Of a stretch of DNA of 64,000 bases, positions 34,053 to 42,841 are shown in pieces. The stretch comes from Pseudomonas spelaei (GTDB lineage: Bacteria > Pseudomonadota > Gammaproteobacteria > Pseudomonadales > Pseudomonadaceae), in the NCBI RefSeq assembly GCF_009724245.1, contig NZ_WNNK01000015.1:62001-126000 (forward strand), read 5' to 3'. The translations under genes were made by a program, and so were the position numbers. How positions within the stretch are numbered: the stretch's first letter is position 1; the number at the start of each line of letters is the position of its first letter. Below the pieces are notes generated by a model. It had not been told where the DNA came from and searched no databases. It saw only the letters and a list, made by a program, of their open reading frames with translations.

Positions 34053-35957
34053 ATGAGCCTATTAGAAGAAAACCAAGCCACCGACCTCGAACAGATGGTC
34101 GGCCTCAGCCGCCGTCGCTTTATCGGCGCCGGTGCCCTGTGCGGTGCCGCGATGTTCCTCGGCGGTAACCTGCTGACCCGCAGCGCCCTCGCCGCCGGTG
34201 TCAGCGCCGCGTCCGGCAGTCCGTTGCTGGGCTTTACCAGCATCGCCGCGGCCACCAGCGACACCATCACCCTGCCGCCGGGTTATACCTCATCGGTGCT
34301 GATCAGTTGGGGCCAGCCCCTGCACAAGAACGCGCCGGCTTTCGATCCCAGCGGCAACGGTACGGCCAAGGCCCAGGAACAGCAGTTCGGCGATAACAAC
34401 GATGGCATGAGCCTGTTCCCGTTCCCCGGCGACAACAACCGGGCGCTGATGGCGATCAACAACGAATACACCAACTACCGCTACCTGTTCGCCCACGGCG
34501 GCGCGCCGCAATCGGCCGAAGACGTGCGCAAGGCCCTGGCCAGTGAAGGTGTGTCGGTGATCGAAATCAAACGCCAGGGCGACAGTTGGCAGTTCGTCCA
34601 GGACTCGCGCTACAACCGGCGCATCCACGGCAACTCGCCGCTGCGCCTGAGTGGTCCGGCGGCCGGTCATGCCTGGCTGAAAACCCGTGCCGACAAGAGC
34701 GGCAAAAAAGTCCTGGGCACCTTCCAGAACTGCGCCAACGGCAAGACGCCGTGGGGCACTTACCTGACCTGCGAAGAAAACTTCACCGACTGCTTCGGCA
34801 GCAGCAACCCGCAGCAGACCTTCGACGCCGGGCAAAAACGTTACGGCGTGGCGGCGGCCAGCCGGGAGATCAACTGGCACCCCCACGACCCGCGCTTCGA
34901 CATGGCCAAGAACCCGAATGAACTCAACCGCCATGGCTGGGTGGTGGAAATCGATCCGTTCGACCCGCAATCCACCCCGGTAAAACGCACCGCTCTGGGC
35001 CGCTTCAAACACGAAAACGCCGCCCTCGCCGAAACCCGCGACGGCCGTGCCGTGGTGTACATGGGCGACGATGAACGCGGTGAGTTCATCTACAAGTTCA
35101 TCAGCCGCGACAAGATCAATCACAAGCACCCCAAGGCCAATAAAGACCTGCTGGACCACGGCACCTTGTACGTGGCGATCTTCGATGCGGGCGACGGCAA
35201 TGCCGATCACCCCAAAGGCAAGGGCCAGTGGGTTGAGCTGACCTTCGGCAAAAACGGTATTGATGCCAACAGCGGTTTTGCCAGCCAGGCCGAAGTACTG
35301 ATCCATGCTCGCCTGGCCGCCAGCGTGGTGAAGGCCACACGCATGGACCGTCCGGAATGGATCGTGGTCAGTCCCGCCGACGGCCAGGTCTATTGCACCC
35401 TGACCAACAACGCCAAGCGCGGCGAAGAAGGCCAACCGGTGGGCGGGCCGAACCCACGGGAGAAAAACGTCTACGGCCAGATCCTGCGCTGGAAGGCCAA
35501 CGCCGATGACCATGGCGCCATGGACTTCTCCTGGGACCTGTTTGTGGTGGCCGGCAACCCGGGCGTGCACGCTGGGACGCCGAAGGCTGGCTCATCCAAC
35601 ATCAACCCGCAGAACATGTTCAACAGCCCCGATGGCCTGGGCTTCGACAAGGCCGGGCGGTTGTGGATCCTTACCGATGGCGACTACAGCAACAAGGGTG
35701 ATTTTGCCGGCATGGGCAATAACCAGATGCTCTGCGCCGACCCGAACACGGGTGAGATTCGCCGGTTCATGGTGGGGCCGGTGTCGTGCGAGGTGACGGG
35801 GATCAGTTTCTCGCCTGACCAGAAAACCCTGTTCGTAGGGATTCAGCATCCGGGGGAAACCGGTGGTTCGACCTGGCCTGAGCATTTGCCCAATGGCAAG
35901 CCACGGTCGTCGGTGATGGTGATTCGACGGGAAGATGGCGGGATCGTCGGCGCCTGA
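34053..35957 (+). CDS. phoX: PhoX-family alkaline phosphatase
   Basis: This 634-residue protein has a twin-arginine signal (LSRRRFIGAGALCGAAMFLGG, arginines near residue 24-26) and a DUF839/PhoX body. Typical blocks are GNGTAKAQEQQFGDNNDGMS, TYLTCEENFTDCFG, NRHGWVVEIDPFDP and SPDGLGFDKAGRLWILTDGD. PhoX enzymes use calcium and iron and release phosphate from organic esters in the periplasm after Tat export in folded form. ATG 34053 with AGGGAG is better than the 34023 start. A REPIN follows. Some DUF839 members are not phosphatases, so the reaction is inferred. Confidence 0.87.
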   Translation: MSLLEENQATDLEQMVGLSRRRFIGAGALCGAAMFLGGNLLTRSALAAGVSAASGSPLLGFTSIAAATSDTITLPPGYTSSVLISWGQPLHKNAPAFDPSGNGTAKAQEQQFGDNNDGMSLFPFPGDNNRALMAINNEYTNYRYLFAHGGAPQSAEDVRKALASEGVSVIEIKRQGDSWQFVQDSRYNRRIHGNSPLRLSGPAAGHAWLKTRADKSGKKVLGTFQNCANGKTPWGTYLTCEENFTDCFGSSNPQQTFDAGQKRYGVAAASREINWHPHDPRFDMAKNPNELNRHGWVVEIDPFDPQSTPVKRTALGRFKHENAALAETRDGRAVVYMGDDERGEFIYKFISRDKINHKHPKANKDLLDHGTLYVAIFDAGDGNADHPKGKGQWVELTFGKNGIDANSGFASQAEVLIHARLAASVVKATRMDRPEWIVVSPADGQVYCTLTNNAKRGEEGQPVGGPNPREKNVYGQILRWKANADDHGAMDFSWDLFVVAGNPGVHAGTPKAGSSNINPQNMFNSPDGLGFDKAGRLWILTDGDYSNKGDFAGMGNNQMLCADPNTGEIRRFMVGPVSCEVTGISFSPDQKTLFVGIQHPGETGGSTWPEHLPNGKPRSSVMVIRREDGGIVGA

Positions 35958-35966
35958 TACCCCCCT

Positions 35967-36035
35967 CATCGCGGGCAAGCCCGGCTCCCACAGTTGATCG
36001 AGTACCTCGGTGGGAGCCGGGCTTGCCCGCGATGG
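35967..36035. repeat. REPIN between the phoX and srkA genes
   Basis: CATCGCGGGCAAGCCCGGCT and TCCCACA that follow are mirrored by TGTGGGAGCC-type sequence ending at GCGATGG (36011-36035). Nearly perfect inverted pair. Confidence 0.9.
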
Positions 36036-36120
36036 CGGACGAACAGTCACCACCTATCTACAGCCGTGTGCGTTACCATACCGGGCCGGACGCGGCGCCC
36101 TGCTGCGCGCAGGAGTTCGC

Positions 36121-37095
36121 ATGGCTCACCCGTTTGAAACACTTACCCCAGACCTCGTGCTCGACGCTGTCGAGAGCATCGGTTTTCTCAGTGACGCCCG
36201 CGTGCTCGCGCTCAACAGCTACGAAAACCGTGTCTACCAGGTTGGCATCGAAGACTCCGAGCCGTTGATTGCCAAGTTCTACCGGCCCCAGCGCTGGACC
36301 AATGACGCAATCCTGGAAGAACACCGCTTCACCTTCGAACTGGCCGAATGCGACGTTCCGGTGGTAGCACCGATGATTCACAACGGTGAAAGCCTGTTCG
36401 AACACGCCGGTTTCCGCTTCACCCTGTTCCCCCGCCGTGGCGGCCGTGCCCCAGAGCCGGGCAATCTCGATCAACTGTATCGCCTTGGGCAACTGCTGGG
36501 CCGCTTGCACGCGGTCGGCTCCACACGGCCTTTCGAACACCGCGAAGCGCTGGGCGTGAAGAACTTCGGCCACGACTCTCTGAACACTTTGCTGGAAGGT
36601 AACTTCATCCCCAAGAGCCTGCTGCCGGCCTACGAGTCCGTGGCCCGCGACCTGCTCAAGCGCGTGGAAGAGGTCTACAAGACCACACCCCACAAGAACA
36701 TCCGCATGCACGGCGACTGCCACCCCGGCAACATGATGTGCCGTGATGAGATGTTCCACATCGTCGACCTCGACGACTGCCGCATGGGCCCGGCGGTGCA
36801 GGACCTGTGGATGATGCTCGCCGGCGATCGTCAGGAATGCCTGGGGCAGTTGTCGGAGTTGATGGACGGTTATCAGGAATTCCACGACTTCGACCCGCGC
36901 GAACTGGCACTGATCGAACCCCTGCGCGCCTTGCGCCTGATGCATTACAGTGCCTGGCTGGCCCGGCGCTGGGATGACCCGGCGTTCCCCCACAGCTTCC
37001 CGTGGTTCGGCAGCGAGCGGTATTGGGGCGATCAGGTACTGGCGTTGCGCGAGCAGTTGTCGGCGCTGAATGAAGAACCACTGAAGCTTTTCTGA
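36121..37095 (+). CDS. srkA: Stress-response serine/threonine kinase SrkA (YihE)
   Basis: This 324-residue protein has the aminoglycoside-phosphotransferase-like kinase fold. The catalytic loop is MHGDCHPGNMM and the metal-binding aspartate is in HIVDLDDCRMGPAVQDLW. The N-terminus MAHPFETLTPDLVLDAVESIGF and NSYENRVYQVGIED match SrkA/YihE, a kinase that protects against stress-driven death in E. coli. ATG 36121 with AGGAG is chosen; the open frame before it runs through the REPIN. Substrates are not known. Confidence 0.9.
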   Translation: MAHPFETLTPDLVLDAVESIGFLSDARVLALNSYENRVYQVGIEDSEPLIAKFYRPQRWTNDAILEEHRFTFELAECDVPVVAPMIHNGESLFEHAGFRFTLFPRRGGRAPEPGNLDQLYRLGQLLGRLHAVGSTRPFEHREALGVKNFGHDSLNTLLEGNFIPKSLLPAYESVARDLLKRVEEVYKTTPHKNIRMHGDCHPGNMMCRDEMFHIVDLDDCRMGPAVQDLWMMLAGDRQECLGQLSELMDGYQEFHDFDPRELALIEPLRALRLMHYSAWLARRWDDPAFPHSFPWFGSERYWGDQVLALREQLSALNEEPLKLF

Positions 37096-37100
37096 TTGTG

Positions 37101-37135
37101 GCTCGCTCGTTCCTACGCTCCGCGTGGGAACAATC
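37101..37135. repeat. Short REP-like palindrome
   Basis: GCTCGTTCCTACGCTCCGCG followed by TGGGAACAATC resembles the GTTCCCACGC...GTGGGAACG repeat scattered in fluorescens genomes. It lies between srkA and rarD. Confidence 0.6.
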
Positions 37136-37212
37136 AACAAAAATGCGTGCCTCTTTCCTGACAAATATCCTTACAATCGCGGCTTTGTTAGCTGCCTAAG
37201 CAAGGATTTTGC

Positions 37213-38097
37213 ATGCAAGCCGCCAACCCCCGCCGCGGGTACATATTGGGCCTGAGCGCCTACATCATCTGGGGCCTGTTCCCCATCTACTTCAAAGCCA
37301 TTGCCAGCGTCCCCGCCGCAGAAATCATTGTCCATCGCGTGCTGTGGTCGGCGCTGTTCGGCGGTTTGCTGCTGATGGTCTGGAAACACCCGGGGTGGTT
37401 CCGTGAACTGCGGGACAACCCAAAGCGCCTGGCGATTCTGGCGCTGAGCGGTACCTTGATCGCGGCCAACTGGCTGACCTATGTGTGGGCGGTGAACGAC
37501 GGGCGCATGCTCGAAGCGAGCCTGGGGTACTACATCAACCCGCTGGTCAATGTGCTGCTGGGCATGGTGATCCTGGGCGAGCGCCTGCGCCGTCTGCAAT
37601 GGCTGGCCGTTGTGCTGGCCGCCTTGGGTGTCGCGCAACAGGTATGGCAGGTGGGCAGCCTGCCGTGGGTATCACTGGTGTTGGCGTTGACCTTTGGCTT
37701 CTACGGCTTGATCCGCAAGCAGGCACCGGTCAAGGCGTTGCCAGGGCTGGTGGTGGAAACCTGGATGCTGGTACCCATTGCCGTCGCCTGGTTATTGTTC
37801 AACCCGACAGCCCACAGTGCGCAAATGGAGTTCTGGGGCACGTCCGAAGCCTGGTGGCTGGTCGCCGCAGGCCCGGTGACGCTGATCCCGCTGGTGTGTT
37901 TCAACGCCGCCGCCCGGCATTTGCCCTACACCGCCCTGGGCTTCCTGCAATACGTGGCGCCGACTCTGGTGCTGTTGGAAGCGGTGCTGCTGTTCAATGA
38001 ACACCTGGCGCCGAGTACGCTGATCGCCTTCCTGTTTATCTGGGCCGGCCTGGTGGTCTACAGCATCGACGCCTGGCTGACGATACGCAAACGCTGA
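37213..38097 (+). CDS. rarD: EamA-family transporter RarD
   Basis: This 294-residue inner-membrane protein has ten hydrophobic segments in two EamA repeats. The RarD subfamily start RGYILGLSAYIIWGLFPIYFKAI and HRVLWSALFGG are visible, as are ANWLTYVWAVNDGRMLEASLGYYINPL and LGFLQYVAPTLVLLEAVLLF. RarD is named for chloramphenicol sensitivity in E. coli, but the natural substrate is not known. It is a single gene on its strand; no clear terminator follows. Confidence 0.92.
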   Translation: MQAANPRRGYILGLSAYIIWGLFPIYFKAIASVPAAEIIVHRVLWSALFGGLLLMVWKHPGWFRELRDNPKRLAILALSGTLIAANWLTYVWAVNDGRMLEASLGYYINPLVNVLLGMVILGERLRRLQWLAVVLAALGVAQQVWQVGSLPWVSLVLALTFGFYGLIRKQAPVKALPGLVVETWMLVPIAVAWLLFNPTAHSAQMEFWGTSEAWWLVAAGPVTLIPLVCFNAAARHLPYTALGFLQYVAPTLVLLEAVLLFNEHLAPSTLIAFLFIWAGLVVYSIDAWLTIRKR

Positions 38098-38160
38098 TCA
38101 AATAACGTACAAACACCTGCAAGCCATAGCCCGCGTGGCTTGCAGGCATCCACCCCAAGG

Positions 38161-38281
38161 TTATCCACAGGCTGGTCCCCGGCGTTTGTGCACAAGCCCT
38201 TGAAACTGCTCGTTTTTTACTCAACCGAAGCAAAGCCACGGCCGGCGTGGCCTGGCGCCAGGTCTCTACAGGTTATCCACA
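38161..38281. other. Spacer with two perfect DnaA boxes
   Basis: TTATCCACA occurs at 38161-38169 and 38273-38281, both on the plus strand and both within GGTTATCCACAGG. Between them is a perfect TTGTGCACAA palindrome (38186-38195) and a T-rich run. The 223-base region 38098-38320 has no gene. Confidence 0.6.
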
Positions 38282-38320
38282 GGCCCATGCAAGATTTCCA
38301 TGCATAACCTCTGTGGACCG

Positions 38321-38839
38321 TTACTCCTCGCTGCGCAGCTCCAACTCCACCATCAAGTCATCTGCCAGGGTTTCCAGGGACGCCTGCAAGGTTTCCAGCG
38401 GCAAGGTCAGCGGCACCGCCAGCAAGGCTTCTGCGTGGAACAACAGGTCGCTGCTCATCGGGGCCGGACGGACATCGGTAATCAAGCGTTCCAGGTTGAC
38501 GCCCTGCTTGCTTAGCAGCGCCGTGATATCGCGGACAATCCCCGGACGATCATTGCCCACCAGCTCCATGGCAATGGGTTGCCACTCACTGCCCGCGGCG
38601 GCACTGCTTTCGCCCAGCAGGACGCGAATGCCATGGGTCGATAAATCCTCCAGCGCCGCGATCAGTTCCTTACGATTTTCAACGGGCACGCTCACGCGCA
38701 AGATCCCCGCAAACTGCCCCGCCATGTGGGCCATCCGACTTTCCAACCAGTTGCCACCAAAGGAGGCAATGCATTGAGCGATGCGTTCGACCACGCCCGG
38801 TTTGTCCGCAGCGATGACGGTGAGTACGAGATGGTCCAT
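38321..38839 (-). CDS. Double-ACT-domain regulator, GcvR-like
   Basis: This 172-residue protein consists of two ACT domains. The first is MDHLVLTVIAADKPGVVERIAQCIASFGGNWLESRM. The second, from about residue 88, is WQPIAMELVGNDRPGIVRDITALLSKQGVNLERL. It has no DNA-binding domain. This arrangement is typical of GcvR, which in E. coli controls glycine cleavage by binding GcvA. No gcv genes are here and glcB follows divergently. AGAGGG precedes ATG 38839. A glycine or glyoxylate link is suggested only by neighbours. Confidence 0.85.
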   Translation of the reverse strand: MDHLVLTVIAADKPGVVERIAQCIASFGGNWLESRMAHMAGQFAGILRVSVPVENRKELIAALEDLSTHGIRVLLGESSAAAGSEWQPIAMELVGNDRPGIVRDITALLSKQGVNLERLITDVRPAPMSSDLLFHAEALLAVPLTLPLETLQASLETLADDLMVELELRSEE

Positions 38840-39273
38840 GGTGTCAGCCCTCTTTTTGTGGTTGATCAGCGAGTATAGGCCCCTGCCAACGGCTGACCTT
38901 TAAAACAAATCGTGTACCATTTTTATATTTATCTGGAACAATCCAATAGTTTTTTGAGAACATCCAATACCCCACTGTGACCGGACAGCCAAAGTGGGTC
39001 GCTAAACGACGTATTTAGTCTAATTTTCACAACCGCAACTCATCATGTAGTATGCCGCAGCGCGCACTACATAACGTTAGGTCGATGTCTGCCAAGACGC
39101 CGTAGTAACCTCAAACACCCCGTCAGCAAGGCCTGTGCCGTTGATCGGAACCACCCAGCCGCCATCTATGGCATGTACTGGTGCCCAGGGTTTGTGGTTT
39201 AAATGGTCAGAGGCTTCATTGGTAAATTGGGAAAGCTGAAAAGCGAATTAAGCTCCGCAGAGTGAGGCAAGCA
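38840..39273. other. 434-base intergenic region upstream of glcB
   Basis: No gene is seen. It is more AT-rich than its surroundings around 38900-39040. It contains ATGTAGT-N14-ACTACAT (39045-39072), a perfect dyad that could be an operator, and two TCCAATA copies (38941 and 38964). Promoters for both divergent genes must lie here; no single -35/-10 pair stands out. Confidence 0.5.
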
Positions 39274-41451
39274 ATGACTGAACACGTTCAAGTCGGTGGC
39301 CTGCAGGTCGCCAAAGTCCTGTTCGACTTCGTGAACAACGAAGCCATTCCCGGTACCGGCCTCACCGCCGACCAGTTCTGGGCCGGTGCCGACAAGGTCA
39401 TCCACGACCTGGCGCCGAAGAACAAAGCCCTACTCGCCAAACGCGACGATTTCCAGGCGCGGATCGACACCTGGCACCAGACCCACTCCGGCCAGGCGCA
39501 TGATCCGGTGGCCTATAAGGCCTTCCTGCAAGACATTGGATACCTGCTGCCAGAAGCCGCCGATTTCCAGGCCACGACTCAAAACGTCGATGACGAAATT
39601 GCCCGCATGGCCGGCCCGCAGCTGGTCGTGCCGGTGATGAACGCGCGTTTCGCCCTCAACGCCTCCAATGCGCGCTGGGGCTCGCTGTATGACGCGCTGT
39701 ACGGTACCGATGCCATCAGCGACGCCAATGGCGCCGAGAAAGGCCAGGGCTACAACAAGGTCCGTGGCGACAAGGTCATCGCCTTCGCCCGCGCTTTCCT
39801 CGATGAAGCTGCACCGCTGACGGCCGGCAGCCACGTTGACTCCACTGCCTATAAAATCGTCGACGGCAAACTGGTTGTCAGCCTCAAGGGGGGCAGCAAC
39901 AGCGGCCTGCGCAACGATGCCCAGTTGATCGGCTTCCTGGGCGACGCCGCCAAGCCAACCGCCATTTTGCTGAAGAACCACGGCCTGCATTTCGAAATCC
40001 AGATCGACGCCAGCACCCCGGTCGGCCAGACCGACGCCGCCGGCGTCAAAGACATCCTGATGGAAGCCGCACTGACCACCATCATGGACTGCGAAGACTC
40101 CGTCGCCGCCGTCGATGCCGATGACAAAGTGGTGATCTACCGCAACTGGCTCGGCCTGATGAAAGGCAACCTGGCCGAAGACGTGGCCAAGGGTGGCAAG
40201 ACCTTCACCCGGACCATGAACGCCGACCGCACCTACAGCGGTGTCGATGGCAAGGACGTCACCCTGCACGGCCGTTCGCTGTTGTTCGTGCGCAACGTTG
40301 GTCACCTGATGACCATCGACGCGATCCTCGACAAAGATGGTAACGAAGTGCCGGAAGGCATCCTCGACGGCCTGCTGACCAGCCTCGCAGCGATCCACAG
40401 CCTCAACGGCAACAACAGCCGCAAGAACAGCCGCACCGGTTCGGTCTATATCGTTAAACCGAAGATGCACGGCCCGGAAGAAGCCGCGTTCACCAACGAA
40501 CTGTTCGGCCGTATTGAAGAAGTACTGAGCCTGCCGCGCAATACGCTCAAGGTCGGGATCATGGACGAAGAGCGCCGCACCACGGTCAACCTCAAGGCCT
40601 GCATCCAGGCGGCCAGCGAGCGCGTGGTGTTCATCAACACCGGCTTCCTCGACCGTACCGGCGATGAAATCCACACCTCCATGGAAGCAGGCGCGATGGT
40701 GCGCAAGGCGGCGATGAAGGCAGAAAAATGGATCGGCGCCTACGAGAACTGGAACGTTGATATCGGTTTGAGCACCGGCCTGCAAGGTCGCGCACAGATC
40801 GGTAAAGGCATGTGGGCCATGCCCGACCTGATGGCCGCGATGCTGGAGCAGAAGATTGCTCACCCGCTGGCTGGCGCCAACACCGCTTGGGTCCCATCGC
40901 CGACCGCTGCGGCGCTGCACGCGTTGCATTACCACAAGGTCGACGTGTTCGCCCGCCAGGCCGAGTTGGCCAAGCGCGAGCGCGCTTCGGTGGACGACAT
41001 CCTGACCATTCCTCTGGCCAAAAACACCGATTGGTCCGACGAAGAAATCCGCAACGAACTGGACAACAACGCCCAGGGCATCCTCGGCTACGTGGTGCGC
41101 TGGATCGACCAGGGCGTGGGTTGTTCGAAAGTACCGGACATCAACGACGTCGGCCTGATGGAAGACCGTGCCACCCTGCGAATCTCCAGCCAGTTGATCG
41201 CCAACTGGTTGCGCCACGGCATCGTCAATGAAGCCCAGGTGCTGGAAAGCCTCAAGCGCATGGCGCCTGTGGTGGATCGGCAAAACGCCGGTGACGCCCT
41301 GTACCGTCCGCTGGCTCCGGATTTCGACAGCAACATCGCGTTTCAGGCGGCGGTGGAGTTAGTGATTGAAGGAACCAAGCAGCCGAATGGGTACACCGAG
41401 CCGGTGTTGCATCGTCGGCGTCGGGAGTTCAAGGCCAGGAATGGTCTGTGA
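39274..41451 (+). CDS. glcB: Malate synthase G
   Basis: This 725-residue monomeric malate synthase condenses glyoxylate and acetyl-CoA, completing the glyoxylate bypass and glycolate use. Marks include NARFALNASNARWGSLYDALYG, TTIMDCEDSVAAVDADDK, GRSLLFVRNVGHLMTIDAI, VGIMDEERRTTVNLKACI and TGFLDRTGDEIHTSMEAG, which hold catalytic Arg, Glu and Asp residues. ATG 39274 with GAGG fits better than GTG 39262. The last ~250 bases recur in diverged form at 42058-42276. A strong terminator follows. Confidence 0.97.
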   Translation: MTEHVQVGGLQVAKVLFDFVNNEAIPGTGLTADQFWAGADKVIHDLAPKNKALLAKRDDFQARIDTWHQTHSGQAHDPVAYKAFLQDIGYLLPEAADFQATTQNVDDEIARMAGPQLVVPVMNARFALNASNARWGSLYDALYGTDAISDANGAEKGQGYNKVRGDKVIAFARAFLDEAAPLTAGSHVDSTAYKIVDGKLVVSLKGGSNSGLRNDAQLIGFLGDAAKPTAILLKNHGLHFEIQIDASTPVGQTDAAGVKDILMEAALTTIMDCEDSVAAVDADDKVVIYRNWLGLMKGNLAEDVAKGGKTFTRTMNADRTYSGVDGKDVTLHGRSLLFVRNVGHLMTIDAILDKDGNEVPEGILDGLLTSLAAIHSLNGNNSRKNSRTGSVYIVKPKMHGPEEAAFTNELFGRIEEVLSLPRNTLKVGIMDEERRTTVNLKACIQAASERVVFINTGFLDRTGDEIHTSMEAGAMVRKAAMKAEKWIGAYENWNVDIGLSTGLQGRAQIGKGMWAMPDLMAAMLEQKIAHPLAGANTAWVPSPTAAALHALHYHKVDVFARQAELAKRERASVDDILTIPLAKNTDWSDEEIRNELDNNAQGILGYVVRWIDQGVGCSKVPDINDVGLMEDRATLRISSQLIANWLRHGIVNEAQVLESLKRMAPVVDRQNAGDALYRPLAPDFDSNIAFQAAVELVIEGTKQPNGYTEPVLHRRRREFKARNGL

Positions 41452-41466
41452 GTAAACGCTGAAAAA

Positions 41467-41503
41467 CAACAAAGCCCTGATCAAATGATCAGGGCTTTGT
41501 TAT
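41467..41503. terminator. Terminator of glcB, bidirectional
   Basis: AACAAAGCCCTGATCA and TGATCAGGGCTTTGTT form a perfect 16-base-pair stem around AA. It also serves the minus-strand small gene that ends at 41524. Confidence 0.93.
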
Positions 41504-41523
41504 TGCGTAAGGGAATTAAAGAA

Positions 41524-41925
41524 TTAAAGATTAATTGTATACGTCCCACTGAGCCGGGCAGTCGTCTCACCATCCAGCTCTAACAACCTTAGGTTCTGAA
41601 GCGTAGCTTTAAAGGTATTCCCTACAACAACTACTTTTAACGTTCCATCTGTTACACGATTGAAAGTGTGACCAGGAGGATCGCGATAAATCACATGCAG
41701 ATCCTTGGCCGTCAACTCGTGTTCACCAGGCCCCAGGTCGCCACCATAATCGATGAAGATACTTTCATCGTGCGACTCCATCTCAACAAAAGCCCGGCTT
41801 GCAGAGAACCTCGTCGCAACAAAAGAATGTGTTCTTCCATTTACAAAAATGCTGATATCGGATGTCCCTGTGGCATGATACTTTTCAGCCTGCTCTTTGC
41901 CGATGATTGTTTTTCCAGTACTCAT
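41524..41925 (-). CDS. Unrecognised small protein A of the glcB-downstream spot
   Basis: I do not recognise this 133-residue protein. It has no signal peptide, membrane segment or cysteine, and alternates polar and hydrophobic residues as in a beta-rich cytosolic domain. Visible stretches are SDISIFVNGRTHSFVATRFSA, LHVIYRDPPGHTF and ETTARLSGTYTINL at the end. ATG 41925 follows AGGAG; the longer frame to 41982 crosses the leader. Codon use is less GC-rich than in glcB, suggesting acquired DNA. It resembles protein B (42342-42755) in length, order of motifs (NG-H-FV-SAS, then YRD-G-F, then a final GT strand) and leader. Function is unknown. Confidence 0.72.
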   Translation of the reverse strand: MSTGKTIIGKEQAEKYHATGTSDISIFVNGRTHSFVATRFSASRAFVEMESHDESIFIDYGGDLGPGEHELTAKDLHVIYRDPPGHTFNRVTDGTLKVVVVGNTFKATLQNLRLLELDGETTARLSGTYTINL

Positions 41926-42014
41926 GATGAACTCCTGTTCGCTTCGTTTAGAGGCGCGGGTCCCAGACCAGCACTCTCGCAACGATTAAACAATCAATGA
42001 TCGAAATCTGGATA

Positions 42015-42030
42015 CTGTCAGAATTAACAG
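42015..42030 (-). promoter_or_regulatory. Shared leader inverted repeat, copy A
   Basis: CTGTCAGAATTAACAG lies 90 bases upstream of the protein A start. Copy B differs at one base and lies at almost the same distance from its gene. It could be a promoter or operator. Confidence 0.5.
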
Positions 42031-42057
42031 GTCGCTTGAGTTCCAGACCAGCGGTAG

Positions 42058-42276
42058 GATCGCCAACTGGTTGCGTCAAAGGCGCATGACGCCAGTGGTG
42101 GATCGGCAGAATGCCGGTGATGCGCTTTACCGTCCGCTGGCTCCGGATTTCGAAGCAACATCGCGTTTCAAGCGACGGTGGAGTTGGTGATTGAAGGGAC
42201 CAAGCAACCGAATGGGTACACCGAGCCGGTGTTACATCGTCGGCGTCGGGAGTTCAAGGCCAGGAATGGTCTGTAA
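42058..42276 (+). pseudogene. Second, decayed 3' end of glcB
   Basis: This fragment matches the last ~255 bases of glcB (from GATCGCCAACTGGTTGCG near 41198 to the stop) and even the GTAAACG after the stop. It lacks about 38 bases near its start (after GGTTGCG) and one base in GATTTCGA-AGC, so it cannot encode the same peptide in one frame. Most remaining differences are third-position synonymous changes (CAA/CAG, AAC/AAT, GAC/GAT, TTG/TTA, TGA/TAA). That points to a glcB from a related genome rather than a decayed local copy. It has no start and no upstream part. Confidence 0.9.
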
Positions 42277-42290
42277 GTAAACGAAAAGAA

Positions 42291-42321
42291 AAAAGCCCTG
42301 GTCGTGAGATCAGAGCTTTTT
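42291..42321. terminator. Terminator following the glcB fragment
   Basis: AAAAGCCCTGGTC-GTGA-GATCAGAGCTTTT stem with G-T pairs and flanking A/T runs. It is the counterpart of the true glcB terminator and serves protein B on the minus strand. Confidence 0.8.
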
Positions 42322-42341
42322 GCGTACTGAGGAGGAACTCA

Positions 42342-42755
42342 TTAAAAAATGAAAGTAGCCTTGCCGGTACCGTTAATCGTGATTTCCCGCCCTTCACTCT
42401 CAAACCTTATATTTATGAACGCAATCTTATTGATGTAAGTATTCGGAGGGCCCGCGTTTTCGGAATGGACAATAATCTGCCCGGACAGCGGCCTTATAAA
42501 GTAAACACCCTCTTCATCTCTATAGTCGATGTTATAGGGGGCGCCTGGAAGATCGAAAACATAGGGCTCAGCCCGCGGGAACAGTGTTTGTCCGTACTCA
42601 GCCGTCACCGACCCGGCGTCGGCGGTATATACCGCAAAATGTCTCAAACTAGCTGAAACATTAGTAGATTCTACAAAGTGAGCCTTCCCGTTCTTAAGAA
42701 ACAGAATATGAGCGACTCCACTATCTGCTTGGTCAACCGTTTTTTCAGTGTCCAT
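42342..42755 (-). CDS. Unrecognised small protein B, paralogue of protein A
   Basis: This 137-residue protein is not recognised. It has no signal peptide or membrane helix and is probably beta-rich. Stretches HILFLKNGKAHFVESTNVSAS, YNIDYRDEEGVYFIRPLSG and REITINGTGKATFIF line up with protein A. Identity is low, but the order, spacing and length agree. ATG 42755 follows the same AGGAGTTCATC leader end as protein A. The whole block (glcB end, terminator, small gene, leader) repeats the previous one. AT content is higher than in neighbours. The two may be variant members of one accessory family; function is unknown. Confidence 0.7.
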   Translation of the reverse strand: MDTEKTVDQADSGVAHILFLKNGKAHFVESTNVSASLRHFAVYTADAGSVTAEYGQTLFPRAEPYVFDLPGAPYNIDYRDEEGVYFIRPLSGQIIVHSENAGPPNTYINKIAFINIRFESEGREITINGTGKATFIF

Positions 42756-42841
42756 GATGAACTCCTGTAGGGGTTATAAGAGCCCTGCCTATAGGCCAGA
42801 ACTCTCCGAACCAGTACACAAGTTTCACGCCTTTACGCCTA

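Noticed and set aside
36010..36120. N-terminal extension of srkA
   Set aside because: The extra codons cross the REPIN arm and lack a ribosome site; the ATG at 36121 has AGGAG and matches the family start.
38098..38320. Replication origin
   Set aside because: Only two DnaA boxes and no dnaA, dnaN, rpmH or gidA neighbours; reported as a DnaA-box spacer only.
39430..41283. Minus-strand open frame of about 617 codons opposite glcB
   Set aside because: Antisense to a highly conserved enzyme, without ribosome site or recognisable domain.
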